DNA of 64,000 bases from Phenylobacterium immobile (ATCC 35973) (GCF_001375595.1 NZ_CVJQ01000001.1:1488001-1552000); one strand, 5' to 3'. Shown: positions 36,808 through 46,011, numbered from the stretch's first letter. Notes: generated by a model from the letters alone, not told the origin. Numbers and translations: made by a program.

Positions 36808-37740
36808 TCACGCGCCGCCGCCTTTCCGGAAATCGAACAGCGGGATGCCGAGTTTGCGAGCTTTGTCCGCAAGGTTGTCGGAAATGCCCGATCCTGGGAA
36901 CACGATGACCCCGATCGGCAGGATGTCGAGGAGTTGGTCATTGCGCTTGAAGGGCGCGGCTTTGGCGTGGCGGGTCCAGTCTGGTTTGAAAGCGACCTGT
37001 GCGACGTGGCGATTGTCGGCCCAACAGGCCGCGATGCGCTCCGCCCCCTTGGGGGAGCCGCCGTGCAACAGCACCATGTCTGGGTGTTTGGCGCGGACTC
37101 GATCAAGTGCTGCCCAGACCGCCTGATGATCGTTGAAGTCGGAGCCACCCGTAAAGGCGACCTTGGCACCGGCGGGGAGCATCACCTCGTTCTCGGCGCG
37201 CTTGCGGGCGGCAATGAAGTCGCGGCTGTCGATCATTGCCGAGGTCAGCGCCTTGCGATTGACCATCGAGCCTGAGCGCGGGCGCCAGGTTGACCGGAGG
37301 TGGGTCTCGAACTGGTCGGCTGCCTGATCACGCATAAATTCAAAGGCGTTGCGGCGTTCAATGAGCGTCATGCCTTCGGCGATCTTACGCTCCAGCTCGA
37401 CGGATTTGACCTCCGAGCCGTCCTGCTCGCGCTGTCCGCGCTTTTGGGCTTGCTCGTTATCATCGAGTTCGCGTTCGATCCGTTCGGCGGCGCGGTGGAA
37501 GAGGTTCACGGTCGACCACAGCAGGTCGTCGAGGTCGGGTTCAAGACGTGTGTCTTGGAATGTGGAAGCCAGGGCGTCGAAGATGTCGGCGATCGCGCCA
37601 CGGACGTGGCGTTCTTCGGGCAACGGCCTGGGATCGGGTTCATCCTCGAAGGGCCTGTGTCCAAAGAGCTGCAGCTCATCGAGGAGGCTGGAGGTGGGGG
37701 ATTGCTCGTGCAGCGGTTCGAAATCGGGATCGGTGCTCAT
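36808..37740 (-). CDS. DUF2493 (SLOG-like) domain protein
   Basis: The 310-residue protein starts at ATG 37740; the frame upstream has the composition of leader DNA. The N-terminal 170 residues are acidic and helical with a coiled region (LFHRAAERIERELDDNEQAQ). The C-terminal third is DUF2493, a Rossmann-like SLOG fold: VAFTGGSDFNDHQAVWAALD, VLLHGGSPKGAERIAACWAD, GVIVFPGSGISDNLADKARK. SLOG folds bind nucleotides and recur in conflict systems. Genes of this kind are standard cargo of alphaproteobacterial ICE backbones; function unproven. Confidence 0.85.
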   Translation of the reverse strand: MSTDPDFEPLHEQSPTSSLLDELQLFGHRPFEDEPDPRPLPEERHVRGAIADIFDALASTFQDTRLEPDLDDLLWSTVNLFHRAAERIERELDDNEQAQKRGQREQDGSEVKSVELERKIAEGMTLIERRNAFEFMRDQAADQFETHLRSTWRPRSGSMVNRKALTSAMIDSRDFIAARKRAENEVMLPAGAKVAFTGGSDFNDHQAVWAALDRVRAKHPDMVLLHGGSPKGAERIAACWADNRHVAQVAFKPDWTRHAKAAPFKRNDQLLDILPIGVIVFPGSGISDNLADKARKLGIPLFDFRKGGGA

Positions 37741-38069
37741 GGTGTCCTGCCTGTCCGTTTGCCGGCCGCGCCCATCGCGGCCTTCGCAGGCGATGAAGAG
37801 CGGGGGCGGAGCGGGCCTGCACCGCCGGTCCGAAGGACCGAGCGGCCGCAGCGCAGCGTAGGACGGCAAAGGCGGGCTATTTTGGCTCGCGATGCAAAGG
37901 TCCGCAGGACCGGCGGAAAATAGCCCGCCGCAGCCGTTGCCGACCCGAACCGGCTCCGGTCCGATCGCCCTCTCAGAAGGCCGTGGGCGCCGCGCCTCAA
38001 AGAAAAGGCCAGACCGAGCGTTCCTCCCGCTTTACGGACAACAAGCGTCTTCCTGCCGATCACCATCGA
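37741..38069. other. Leader interval upstream of DUF2493
   Basis: The 329 bases between DUF2493 and the Toprim gene hold structured copy B (37768-37929). The remaining 140 bases next to the Toprim stop show no gene. Confidence 0.5.
37768..37929 (-). ncRNA. Structured leader element, copy B (upstream of DUF2493)
   Basis: Shares GCGCCCATCGCGGCCT (37768-37783) and GGCCGCAGCGCAGCG (37844-37858) with copy A. Its long stem is a perfect 13-base pair block GGCGGGCTATTTT (37871-37883) with AAAATAGCCCGCC (37917-37929), enclosing GGTCC-GCA-GGACC (37899-37911). A further hairpin GGTCC-GAA-GGACC lies at 37827-37839. Stem sequences differ from copy A while pairing is kept. In the transcript the element ends 28 bases before the DUF2493 start. 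Confidence 0.6.
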
Positions 38070-39107
38070 TCAAGGAAATCGGACAATATCGTCGGGCAGG
38101 AGCTGATCGCGGAGCTCGCGCGTGACCGCATCGCGTCCAAGCCGCTGCAGATCGTCGTTGAAGTCGCCGAGGTTGGGTTTCAGGGGAATGACTTGGATCC
38201 CCAGGGCGATCGCGCGTTCGGCCAGCGTTTCCTGCGCCCGATCACCGGCCGGATCGGCATCGTGAGCGATATAGAGCCGACGGAGCGTGGGGGGCAGGAT
38301 CAACGCCGCGAGGTGGTTGGCCGACAGGGCGGCGGCCATCGGTAGGGTTGGCAGGATCTGACGAACCGAAAGCATTGTTTCGATGCCCTCACCGGCAACG
38401 AGCACATCCACAGCATGACCGAACCGCACTGCATTGCCCAAGAGCTGCCCCATGGCCCGTCTGGGGGTGGAGATGTCGGCCTTGTGCGAGCCTGAAGGAT
38501 CGAGCCAGGTCCGATGGGCTCCGGTGATCGTGCCGTCGAGATCGGTGACCGCTGCAATAATGGCTGGCCAGGCGTCGCGCAGGCGATCACGCGGGTCTTC
38601 GTCATCACCGCGATACCAGCAGCGAGGATGAAAGCGCAGGGGGTCGCCATGCCGCACATCCGTAATGCCGCGTCGGCGCAAATACGAATGTGCGACTGTG
38701 CCCGTGATCGGCTTCGACATCGCAAATAGGCGACGCGCCGCTTCGGGCGACCCTGTTGGCACCGGCGCGGCCGGTCGCCTGTCGGCATGAGACTCGGTTC
38801 GTGGCAGGCTGAGGAACAGGCGAGCCTCGTCCAAGGTGTCGCGCAGGCTTTGCAGATTTCGGCAGGCGGCGATCAGGTCGAGCAAATCGCCATGATCGCC
38901 CGTCGCGGCGTCGGTCCATTTGCCGGCCGCGCCGCTGCCGGTTTCGACGCCGCGCAGCCGGACATAGAGACTGCGGCCTGGGTTGTTGTTGATGTCGCCG
39001 ACAAGCCAGTATCGGCCTTCGCGGCGTCCATTGGACAAATAGTGTCGGCAGACCGCCTCGGCGTTACGCGCGAGACGGTCGGCCAGCTCAGCAGCAGGGC
39101 CGTGCAT
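38070..39107 (-). CDS. Toprim-domain primase-like protein
   Basis: The 345-residue protein starts at ATG 39107, preceded by CGGAGACC; an ATG at 39134 overlaps the upstream gene. The N-terminal part (YLSNGRREGRYWLVGDINNN, GDHGDLLDLIAACRNL) matches the DUF7146 region. The C-terminus is a Toprim_3 domain: VLVAGEGIETMLSVRQILPT with the conserved Glu, then LRRLYIAHDADPAGDRAQET with the D-x-D pair. Such proteins prime or process DNA of plasmids and phages. It is probably co-transcribed with the large helicase gene 13 bases upstream. Confidence 0.9.
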   Translation of the reverse strand: MHGPAAELADRLARNAEAVCRHYLSNGRREGRYWLVGDINNNPGRSLYVRLRGVETGSGAAGKWTDAATGDHGDLLDLIAACRNLQSLRDTLDEARLFLSLPRTESHADRRPAAPVPTGSPEAARRLFAMSKPITGTVAHSYLRRRGITDVRHGDPLRFHPRCWYRGDDEDPRDRLRDAWPAIIAAVTDLDGTITGAHRTWLDPSGSHKADISTPRRAMGQLLGNAVRFGHAVDVLVAGEGIETMLSVRQILPTLPMAAALSANHLAALILPPTLRRLYIAHDADPAGDRAQETLAERAIALGIQVIPLKPNLGDFNDDLQRLGRDAVTRELRDQLLPDDIVRFP

Positions 39108-39120
39108 TGCCGGTCTCCGG

Positions 39121-42100
39121 TCACGCTGCGGCATGGCGGGTTGCCGCCCGAGGGGCGATCCGTTCGATAGGGTGCCGACTGAGCAAACCCGCTGTAATCG
39201 AAGGACCGTTGCTGCCCGTCGGGATAAACAGGCGCAGCTTCCAGGCGATGATTTCGGAGGTTAAGCCGATGGCTTTCAGCCGCGCGACCATCGCGCTGGT
39301 GAAACCCACCAATTCGATCCGTTGAACGCCCATGACGAGCGAACGCCGCAGGGACATCGCATCGGTAAGGTGAAGTGTATCCCCCTTGGTCAGCACGGCG
39401 GCAAACGCATCACCTGCAGCCATGCTTACAGGCGCTTCTCCGAAGGCCTGAGCCACCCATGCTGCCGCGACCTGCCGGCCGATCACGCGCTCGCCATCGT
39501 CAGTCTGAAGCCGGTAAACCCGACATCCTTCTCCGGGAAGGCGTCGCCAGATGGGCAACAGCAGCCCGGTGACGATGTGCGAGGTGACTTCGGTAAAGGC
39601 CGGCAATTCGGCGATTTCCGCAGTCCACGCGTGGGCAAAGCGCTCCGCGTCGACCTCTTCCCAGGCCGATTCCTCAAGAGCGCTTTGCGCCATGGCCATG
39701 CGCTCGACTGGGCGGAGCAGCCGGACGCGGCGCTCCACCTCGCCGTCATCGAGCGTCAGACTGGGGGCCGGAATTTGTACCGCTGCCCGCTTCGAACGGT
39801 GATTGATCAATAAGCGGCTGTCGCGGTCGGCACCGCGCTCAACCGCTTCGACAAGTGAAATCGGCTGGGTCGGGTTTCGCTCGACGACCGTAAAGACCTG
39901 GGTCTCGGCGCCCGTCGCAGGGTGGGTATAGAGTGTGCGGCGCTCGGTGACGCGTAGCGAGTGCGCCGTGATGGTCTCTACGCCGCGATCATAGACGCCG
40001 GCGGCGACCGCGCCTTCGATCTTGGCGCGAAGCAAACCTTCGAATACGTCGAAGATCGTGCCTTGCAGGTCGATGGTCAGCGCCAGCATCCGGTTGAGGA
40101 ATTGCGTGATTGGCGGCAGTTCCTCGCGCAGGGTGCCGTCGCGATCGGTCAGTTTGAGGGCCGTGGCGTCCTCGAACCGTTGTAGCGTGCAGCCCGGCAC
40201 CTTGCCGAGCAGGAGCAGTGTGTAGAGCTGGCGCAGTGCCGCTTTGGCATAGGCGCTTTCGAGGTTGTCTTCGGCACGGAAGAGACCCTGTCCGCCAGTC
40301 TGCCGCTGTCCTTTGGTAATCGCGCCCAACGTGTCGAGCCGCCGCGCAATAGTCGATAGAAACCGCTTTTCCGCTTTCACGTCGGTCGAGATCGGCCTGA
40401 AGATGGGCGGCTGAACCTGGTGGGTGCGATTGGTGCGCCCGAGCCCCTGGATGGCCGTATCCGCCTTCCAGCCTGCCTCGAGCAAATAGTGAATGCGCAG
40501 CCGCCTGTTCCTGGCGCCAAGGTCGGCATGATAGCTCCGGCCCGTGCCACCCGCGTCGGAGAACACGAGGACGCGCTTGTCATCGTCCTGAAAAGCAGCG
40601 GTCTCCGCCAGGTTGGCGCTGCCCGCGCGATTTTCCACACACAGACGCCGTTCGCCGTCCGCGCCGATGCGGGCGACGACGCGGCGGGACCGTCCGGTGA
40701 CTTCGGCGACCTGCTCGGTGCCGAACCGCTGGACGATCTGATCGAGGGCGCCTTGCACCGGGGCCAGTGCGCCGAGATGCTCGATGAGACGATCGCGGCG
40801 TTCGAGCGCATCGCGGCATTGCACGGGCTGGCCATCCCGCATCACCGGCCGCGAGCACAGGTTACCCTCGCCATCGGTATAGGGTTCGAAGAGCTGGGTT
40901 GGGAACGAGTGCGCCAGATAGTCCAGGACATATTCGCGCGGGGTGATGTCGACGGCGATATCGCCCCATTCTTCGGTGGGAATGTCGGCGAGTCTCCGCT
41001 CGAGCAAGGCTTCGCCTGTGGAGACGATCTGGACGACGCAGGCGTGACCTTCGGCAAGGTCACGGTCGATCGCCGCGATCAGCGTCGGGGTCTTCATGGC
41101 GGTAATCAGATGATTGAAGAAGCGCTGCTTGGCGCTCTCAAAGGCCGACCGCGCCGCGGACTTGGCCTGAGCGTTCAGCGTCTTGGTTCCGCCATCCGGC
41201 CCGGCACCAGTGATGTTGGCGGCTTCAAGCGCGGCTGACAGATTGTTGTGAATGATCTCGAACGCGCCGGCATAGGCGTCATAGATGCCGGTCTGCTCGG
41301 CTGTCAGCCGGTGTTCGACGATCTCATATTCGACCCCTTCGTAGGACAGCGAGCGAGCGGCATAGAGGCCGAGCGCTTTGAGGTCGCGGGCGAGCACTTC
41401 CATCGCGCCGACGCCACCGGCCTCGATTGCCTGCACGAACTCGGCGCGGTTGGCGAACGGGAAGTCTTCGCCACCCCACAGGCCGAGCCGTTGGGCATAA
41501 GCGAGGTTGTGAACCGTCGTCGCGCCGGTCGCCGAGACGTAGAGTATGCGGGCATCGGGAAGCGCATGTTGCAGGCGTAAGCCAGCCTTGCCCTGCTGCG
41601 ACGCGGCCTGATCGCCGCGTTCGCCTTTGCCGCCTGCGGCATTCTGCATGGCGTGGGATTCGTCGAACACGATGACCCCGTCGAAGTCGGAGCCCAACCA
41701 GTCGACGATTTGTCGGACGCGTGAAACCTTCCCCTCGCGTTCGTCCGACCGTAGCGTGGCATAGGTGGTAAAAAGGATGCCTTCCTCCAGTCGGATGGGC
41801 GCCCCTTGGCGAAAGCGGGAGAGCGGCGTCACCAACAGCCGCTCCTGGCCGAGGGCCGACCAGTCGCGCTGGGCGTCCTCAATGAGCGCGTCGGATTTCG
41901 AGACCCACAGCGCGCGTCGACGGCCCTTCAGCCAATTGTCGAGAAGGACGCCGGCGACTTGGCGGCCCTTGCCCGCGCCCGTCCCATCGCCGAGCATGAA
42001 GCCTCGGCGAAATCGGACCATGCCGTCGGCATCTTCAGGCGCGGCACTGATCTGGTCGAAGGTCGCATCGACTGTCCAGGCGCCTGCCAACTGGCCATCA

Positions 42101-43476
42101 TGGGCTTCGCCCGCATAGATGACGGTTTCAAGCTGGGCATCGGAGAGAAGGCCGGCTTCGATCAATCCCTCCGGCAGGAGCGGAACATAGCTCGGCTTTG
42201 GTGGGCACACAGAAGCCATGGACGCGGACTGCACAAGCGGCGTCGGATGGGGGCGAGCTCCATCGATGGCCACTGATTGCAGTCCGTAGCCTTCATAGAG
42301 AGCCTCGGTGATCCGATCGGCTGCGGGTTGGGACCAGTCCACCACGGAATAGCGGAGCGGCACGGCTGCGGGGTCGATCGATTGCGACGCAGATCGTGCA
42401 GGCGACGCAACGGATTTCCGCAAAGCCGGCTTTGCGGAGACGCGGCTCGGCGTAAAAGCGGCGCTGATGGGCAGGCGCGCGGGAATCGCATTGTCGACCC
42501 AGGCCAGAAGCTCGGTCGTACTGGACGCCATGCCGGGTGTGACGGGGAAGCATGACGGGTCATCGGCCGGGAGACGGTCGATCACGGTCAGGCGCGTTTC
42601 GGTCGTTGTACCATGCCGAGCATAGACACGGCCGTTGATCGCGGCGGAGAAGACGATTCGGCCCCGCGCCTGAAGGTCGATGAACGCATCGCGCCATGCT
42701 GCATCGTAGGGGGACAGGCTCGCCCCAGTGATGGCGACCAGGCGACCGCCTTCGGCGAGACGGGCCAGGGCGGAGTTGATGTGCCGCAGGGCCGCGTCGG
42801 CGACGCGGCCTTCGACCTGCGCGGCGACCGAGAAGGGGGGATTCATGAGGACGGCGCTAGGGACGAGCCCGGCGTCGAGATGATCATGGATGTGGGCGGC
42901 GTCAAACCGAGTGACGACCGCGGTTGAAAAGAGGTGACCGAGAAGGTCGGCGCGGGTTTCGCCCAATTCATTGAGCGCCAATTCGGCGCCAGTAAGCTCA
43001 GCGAAGATTGCAAGCAATCCGGTCCCGGCCGATGGCTCCAGAACAAGATCACCTGGCGTGATCATGGCTGCGCGTGCCGCGATCCAGGCAAGGGGCAACG
43101 GCGTCGAGAATTGCTGAAGCGCCTCGCTTTCTATCGAGCGTCGGGTGTGGGTGGGGAGCAGGCCGGCAATCTTGCTGACCACGGCAAGCTGCGAACTAGC
43201 CGGACGGCCGCACAGCGCCGGTCCAAATCGGCGCAGGAATGTGATCTGCGCTGCTTCGCACGCCTCATAAGCGTCCTTCCAGGTCCACAGCCCTTCGGCG
43301 TCCGATCCGCCAAACGCTGCCTCCATAGTGGTGCGAAGGGCGCGGGCATCGAGCGCCGTGCCCGCGATCAGGGTGGGAAGGAGATCCTGAGCGGCGCGGT
43401 GGAGCGCCAGGGCGCGAATGGCCGGCACGCGGCTTGTCACGGTGAGGATTGGGGACGCGAGTGCGGTTGATGTCAT
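39121..43476 (-). CDS. Strawberry-notch-type helicase fused to a DNA methyltransferase
   Basis: The 1451-residue protein combines two enzymes. Residues about 120-300 are a class I methyltransferase with EPSAGTG (147-153) and NPPF (212-215), the adenine/cytosine amino-methylase motif. From about 395 a Strawberry-notch helicase follows: GDGTGAGKGR as Walker A near 496, VIVFDESHAMQNA as motif II near 602, and a C-terminal helicase half (LVFSDAGGTGRSYHADLGAR, GLGRTNRTHQVQPP). Such giant proteins are common on alphaproteobacterial ICEs. They may modify or remodel element DNA after transfer; this is inference. A structured leader lies at 43503-43546. Confidence 0.92.
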   Translation of the reverse strand: MTSTALASPILTVTSRVPAIRALALHRAAQDLLPTLIAGTALDARALRTTMEAAFGGSDAEGLWTWKDAYEACEAAQITFLRRFGPALCGRPASSQLAVVSKIAGLLPTHTRRSIESEALQQFSTPLPLAWIAARAAMITPGDLVLEPSAGTGLLAIFAELTGAELALNELGETRADLLGHLFSTAVVTRFDAAHIHDHLDAGLVPSAVLMNPPFSVAAQVEGRVADAALRHINSALARLAEGGRLVAITGASLSPYDAAWRDAFIDLQARGRIVFSAAINGRVYARHGTTTETRLTVIDRLPADDPSCFPVTPGMASSTTELLAWVDNAIPARLPISAAFTPSRVSAKPALRKSVASPARSASQSIDPAAVPLRYSVVDWSQPAADRITEALYEGYGLQSVAIDGARPHPTPLVQSASMASVCPPKPSYVPLLPEGLIEAGLLSDAQLETVIYAGEAHDGQLAGAWTVDATFDQISAAPEDADGMVRFRRGFMLGDGTGAGKGRQVAGVLLDNWLKGRRRALWVSKSDALIEDAQRDWSALGQERLLVTPLSRFRQGAPIRLEEGILFTTYATLRSDEREGKVSRVRQIVDWLGSDFDGVIVFDESHAMQNAAGGKGERGDQAASQQGKAGLRLQHALPDARILYVSATGATTVHNLAYAQRLGLWGGEDFPFANRAEFVQAIEAGGVGAMEVLARDLKALGLYAARSLSYEGVEYEIVEHRLTAEQTGIYDAYAGAFEIIHNNLSAALEAANITGAGPDGGTKTLNAQAKSAARSAFESAKQRFFNHLITAMKTPTLIAAIDRDLAEGHACVVQIVSTGEALLERRLADIPTEEWGDIAVDITPREYVLDYLAHSFPTQLFEPYTDGEGNLCSRPVMRDGQPVQCRDALERRDRLIEHLGALAPVQGALDQIVQRFGTEQVAEVTGRSRRVVARIGADGERRLCVENRAGSANLAETAAFQDDDKRVLVFSDAGGTGRSYHADLGARNRRLRIHYLLEAGWKADTAIQGLGRTNRTHQVQPPIFRPISTDVKAEKRFLSTIARRLDTLGAITKGQRQTGGQGLFRAEDNLESAYAKAALRQLYTLLLLGKVPGCTLQRFEDATALKLTDRDGTLREELPPITQFLNRMLALTIDLQGTIFDVFEGLLRAKIEGAVAAGVYDRGVETITAHSLRVTERRTLYTHPATGAETQVFTVVERNPTQPISLVEAVERGADRDSRLLINHRSKRAAVQIPAPSLTLDDGEVERRVRLLRPVERMAMAQSALEESAWEEVDAERFAHAWTAEIAELPAFTEVTSHIVTGLLLPIWRRLPGEGCRVYRLQTDDGERVIGRQVAAAWVAQAFGEAPVSMAAGDAFAAVLTKGDTLHLTDAMSLRRSLVMGVQRIELVGFTSAMVARLKAIGLTSEIIAWKLRLFIPTGSNGPSITAGLLSRHPIERIAPRAATRHAAA

Positions 43477-43502
43477 GGCGGGTCATCCGGGAGAGCAGGA
43501 GG

Positions 43503-43546
43503 AGGGCAAGCCGATCGGCGCTCTCTCTCGACCGCACCGGCTCGCC
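43503..43546 (-). ncRNA. Hairpin leader with GGTCGAGAGAG loop, copy 1
   Basis: In the minus-strand transcript GGGCGAGCCG pairs with CGGCTTGCCC (43537-43546 with 43503-43512, one G-U pair), enclosing a loop that contains GGTCGAGAGAGAG. CTCCTCC follows the 3' arm, and the start codon of the Strawberry-notch gene is 26 bases further. The loop is shared with the leaders at 46012 and 47075; the stem sequence is different. Confidence 0.55.
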
Positions 43547-43563
43547 CCCTCCCGGCCCCGCTC

Positions 43564-43806
43564 TCACTCTGTTTCTGCAAAGCCGCCGCCGTCGACCGGA
43601 GGCAGATAGGCGTCGAAGGGATTGCCGGGCGCGAGATGGCCGAACGGCGTGAAGACATAGTCTTCGCCGTCTCGGCCGACGGCGCAAAGGACGTAGCGCA
43701 GCTCGCGCGTCTCGGCGTCTAGGCATTCCATCAGGGCCAGATCATCATTGCGGGCGGCCTGTAGGAGAGTCTGGAAATTGCGGGAGGCATGGTCGGGGAT
43801 CGGCAT
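43564..43806 (-). CDS. DUF6117-type small protein
   Basis: The 80-residue protein starts at ATG 43806 behind CAGGAG; the longer open frame runs back into terminator hairpins and parB. The sequence (PDHASRNFQTLLQAARNDDL, ALMECLDAETRELRYVLCAV, GEDYVFTPFGHLAPGNPFDA) matches small DUF6117 proteins of ICEs and plasmids. No function is known to me. It sits between the parB terminator and the Strawberry-notch leader. Confidence 0.8.
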   Translation of the reverse strand: MPIPDHASRNFQTLLQAARNDDLALMECLDAETRELRYVLCAVGRDGEDYVFTPFGHLAPGNPFDAYLPPVDGGGFAETE

Positions 43807-43820
43807 GGCAAGCTCCTGAC

Positions 43821-43848
43821 AAAAGAAAGGCCCGCCAGAAGGCGGGCC
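43821..43848 (-). terminator. Rho-independent terminator after parB
   Basis: In the minus strand GGCCCGCC-TTCT-GGCGGGCC (43829-43848) is followed by TTTCTTTT (43821-43828), a canonical hairpin plus U-tract. It ends parB transcription 14 bases before the DUF6117 start, so DUF6117 needs read-through or a promoter within the terminator. Confidence 0.8.
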
Positions 43849-43864
43849 GAAAGGTGGGAGTGGA

Positions 43865-43889
43865 GCGGGGCGGCCGGACGCCGCCCCGC
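43865..43889 (-). terminator. Second hairpin after parB
   Basis: GCGGGGCGGC (43865-43874) and GCCGCCCCGC (43880-43889) form a perfect 10-base stem with loop CGGAC, six bases after the parB stop. It has no U-tract; it probably assists the terminator or protects the 3' end. Confidence 0.5.
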
Positions 43890-43894
43890 GATGT

Positions 43895-46000
43895 TCATTC
43901 AGCGGCGATGGCGTGCTCGAACCCTGCATCCGGCTCGGGGTCGGAGGCTCCGGTCTCGTCATCCTCGTCTGCGGTCAGGAAAGCCGGCAGCGCTTCGGGC
44001 TCCGATCCGTCCGGTTCGAGCAAGACGGGTTGATCGGTTGCGGTGCGCAACGGCTCCGGCAGCCAGCCTGAACCGGCCAGCAGCCGTTCGGCCTCCTTGG
44101 CCATATCGCCCTTCTTGAGGTGCTCGATGAGCTGGGCCTCGCGATCACCCTTGCCGTCGCGAACAGCCTCCAGAATGCGCGGCTTGGTCACGCGGCCGAG
44201 GTAGGATTCGACCGTCGGGGTCCAGCCTGCGGCTACCATGTCGAGATCGACGACCTGCGCCAACGCGTCAGCATGTTTCATCCTGTCGCCCTGGTTCCAG
44301 GACTGGTGGACGGCGTTGATGCTGAAGCTGACGCAGTGGGCGAACAGTGCCCCGCGTCGATCCGTGTCGAAGGTAGTCAACGTCTGCCACAACGCACCAG
44401 GGTCCTGAGGCAGCTGATCCGACAAGCTCGCATGGCGCGCGGTGATCGCCTGCGCCGACGCTGTGTCGTTGAGACCAGGCACCTGGTGACCAAAGGCGGA
44501 GTGCTTGGCTTCGATCTCTAGGCACGTCGCGGTGCTGAAGCGGTAGAACGTCTTCAGCGCGAGGGCATGAAGGACGGCGAGATAGGCCGTGTCGGGGTCG
44601 GCACCCACCGCGTTGCGCAAGGCCAGCGTCCGATGCGCAGTTAGTTCGGTCATCAGCCGCTCGGGCAGCGGCTTGATGGTGTCGTCATCCTCATCGGGTT
44701 CGCCGCCGGGCTGGGCTGCGCCGCCGATCGTGATGACGGCGCGCTGGATGCCGGCATCGGGCTCGGAAGGCTCGACGGCATCGTCGGTATCGCCACGGGG
44801 GGCATCCGGCTCGGCTTCTGCCTCGTCCTCCGGTCGCACAAACCCGCGTTCGATCTTGAGGCTGCCAGAGCTGTCGAGGCTGACAAAGGCGCCCGCCCGC
44901 GCGATGTCAGCAGGATCGAACAATGCCGGTCGGTTCTGGAGATCTTCGAGCGCGGCCTCGATTTCGCCCAGGCGCTGGTCGGCCTCGTCGGGCAGCTCCT
45001 CGGCCTCGGCGTAGGTTTCCTCGAGCGCCGCATACTCCTGGCTGAGCGCCTCGTAGGTCGCGTGTTCTTCATCGGTCAGCGAGCTGGTGGAGGGCAAGGC
45101 GCGGAGTCCGCGCGTGTGTCCGTAATCGAAACCGATGTCGGCGCTGATCCACTTCCAGCCTTCGGCGGCGACGGTCTCCGCAGCCGCCGCGAGTTTGTCT
45201 GAGACCAGACGGTCGAGAAGCGCCGGATCCTGGAACCACCCACCGTCATCGGTCTGGAAGAGGTCACGCGAGATGTCGCCGCCTGCGGCTTCATAGGCTT
45301 CCGCGCCGATGAAACGTGCGCGTCGATCGGAAGCGCGCACGGCGCCTTCGGTCAACATGCGCCGGATCTGATAGGCTTCCTTGTAGGGGTTGCGCGCGAG
45401 CGCCTCCCAGACCTGTTCTTGGCGCGCATGGTCGTTGGTGACGGTGAAGGCCATCAGCTGGTCCAGGGTCAATTCGTCCTCGGCGTAGAGGGCGAGCAGC
45501 TGGTCGGATACGGACGCCAACTTGAGGCGCTGGCGAACGATGGCCGGCGTGACGAAGAAGCGCGCCGCGATTGCCTCGTCGCCTTGACCCTGTTCGCGCA
45601 AGGTCTGGAAGGCACGAAATTGGTCGAGCGGATGCAGCGGCTCACGTTGACTGTTTTCGGCGAGCGAATCCTCCTCGGCCGAGATGTCCGCGCTCTCGCG
45701 GATGACACAGGGCACGGGTGCTGTCCGCGACAGGCGCTTCTGTTTCACGAGCCGTTCGAGCGCACGATAGCGCCGACCTCCGGCCGGCACTTCGAACATG
45801 CCGGTTTCATTGCCTTCGGCATCGACGACCGCGCGGACGTTGAGGCTTTGGAGCAAGGTCCGTCGTGCAATGTCCTCGGCAAGATCTTCGATCGAGACGC
45901 CGGACTTGATCCGGCGCACATTGGACTGGCTCAGCACTAGCTTGTTGAAGGGGATGTCCCGCGAGGGGGACAGGACGATCTTCTGGGAAGCCTGGGTCAT
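43895..46000 (-). CDS. Large ParB/RepB/Spo0J-family nuclease-like protein
   Basis: The 701-residue protein has an N-terminal ParB domain (PFNKLVLSQSNVRR, VPAGGRRYRALERLVKQ, ENSQREPLHPLDQFRAFQTL) and an HTH (DEAIAARFFVTPAIVRQRLK). A long extension follows with a coiled, acidic middle (TYEALSQEYAALEETYAEAE) and a helical C-terminus. Canonical ParB has about 300 residues. These double-length forms on ICEs and plasmids are distinct from partition ParB and are not beside a parA here. They may bind DNA and CTP, but the role is not established. Its leader carries the hairpin at 46012-46057. Confidence 0.88.
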   Translation of the reverse strand: MTQASQKIVLSPSRDIPFNKLVLSQSNVRRIKSGVSIEDLAEDIARRTLLQSLNVRAVVDAEGNETGMFEVPAGGRRYRALERLVKQKRLSRTAPVPCVIRESADISAEEDSLAENSQREPLHPLDQFRAFQTLREQGQGDEAIAARFFVTPAIVRQRLKLASVSDQLLALYAEDELTLDQLMAFTVTNDHARQEQVWEALARNPYKEAYQIRRMLTEGAVRASDRRARFIGAEAYEAAGGDISRDLFQTDDGGWFQDPALLDRLVSDKLAAAAETVAAEGWKWISADIGFDYGHTRGLRALPSTSSLTDEEHATYEALSQEYAALEETYAEAEELPDEADQRLGEIEAALEDLQNRPALFDPADIARAGAFVSLDSSGSLKIERGFVRPEDEAEAEPDAPRGDTDDAVEPSEPDAGIQRAVITIGGAAQPGGEPDEDDDTIKPLPERLMTELTAHRTLALRNAVGADPDTAYLAVLHALALKTFYRFSTATCLEIEAKHSAFGHQVPGLNDTASAQAITARHASLSDQLPQDPGALWQTLTTFDTDRRGALFAHCVSFSINAVHQSWNQGDRMKHADALAQVVDLDMVAAGWTPTVESYLGRVTKPRILEAVRDGKGDREAQLIEHLKKGDMAKEAERLLAGSGWLPEPLRTATDQPVLLEPDGSEPEALPAFLTADEDDETGASDPEPDAGFEHAIAAE

Positions 46001-46011
46001 GGGATATTCTC

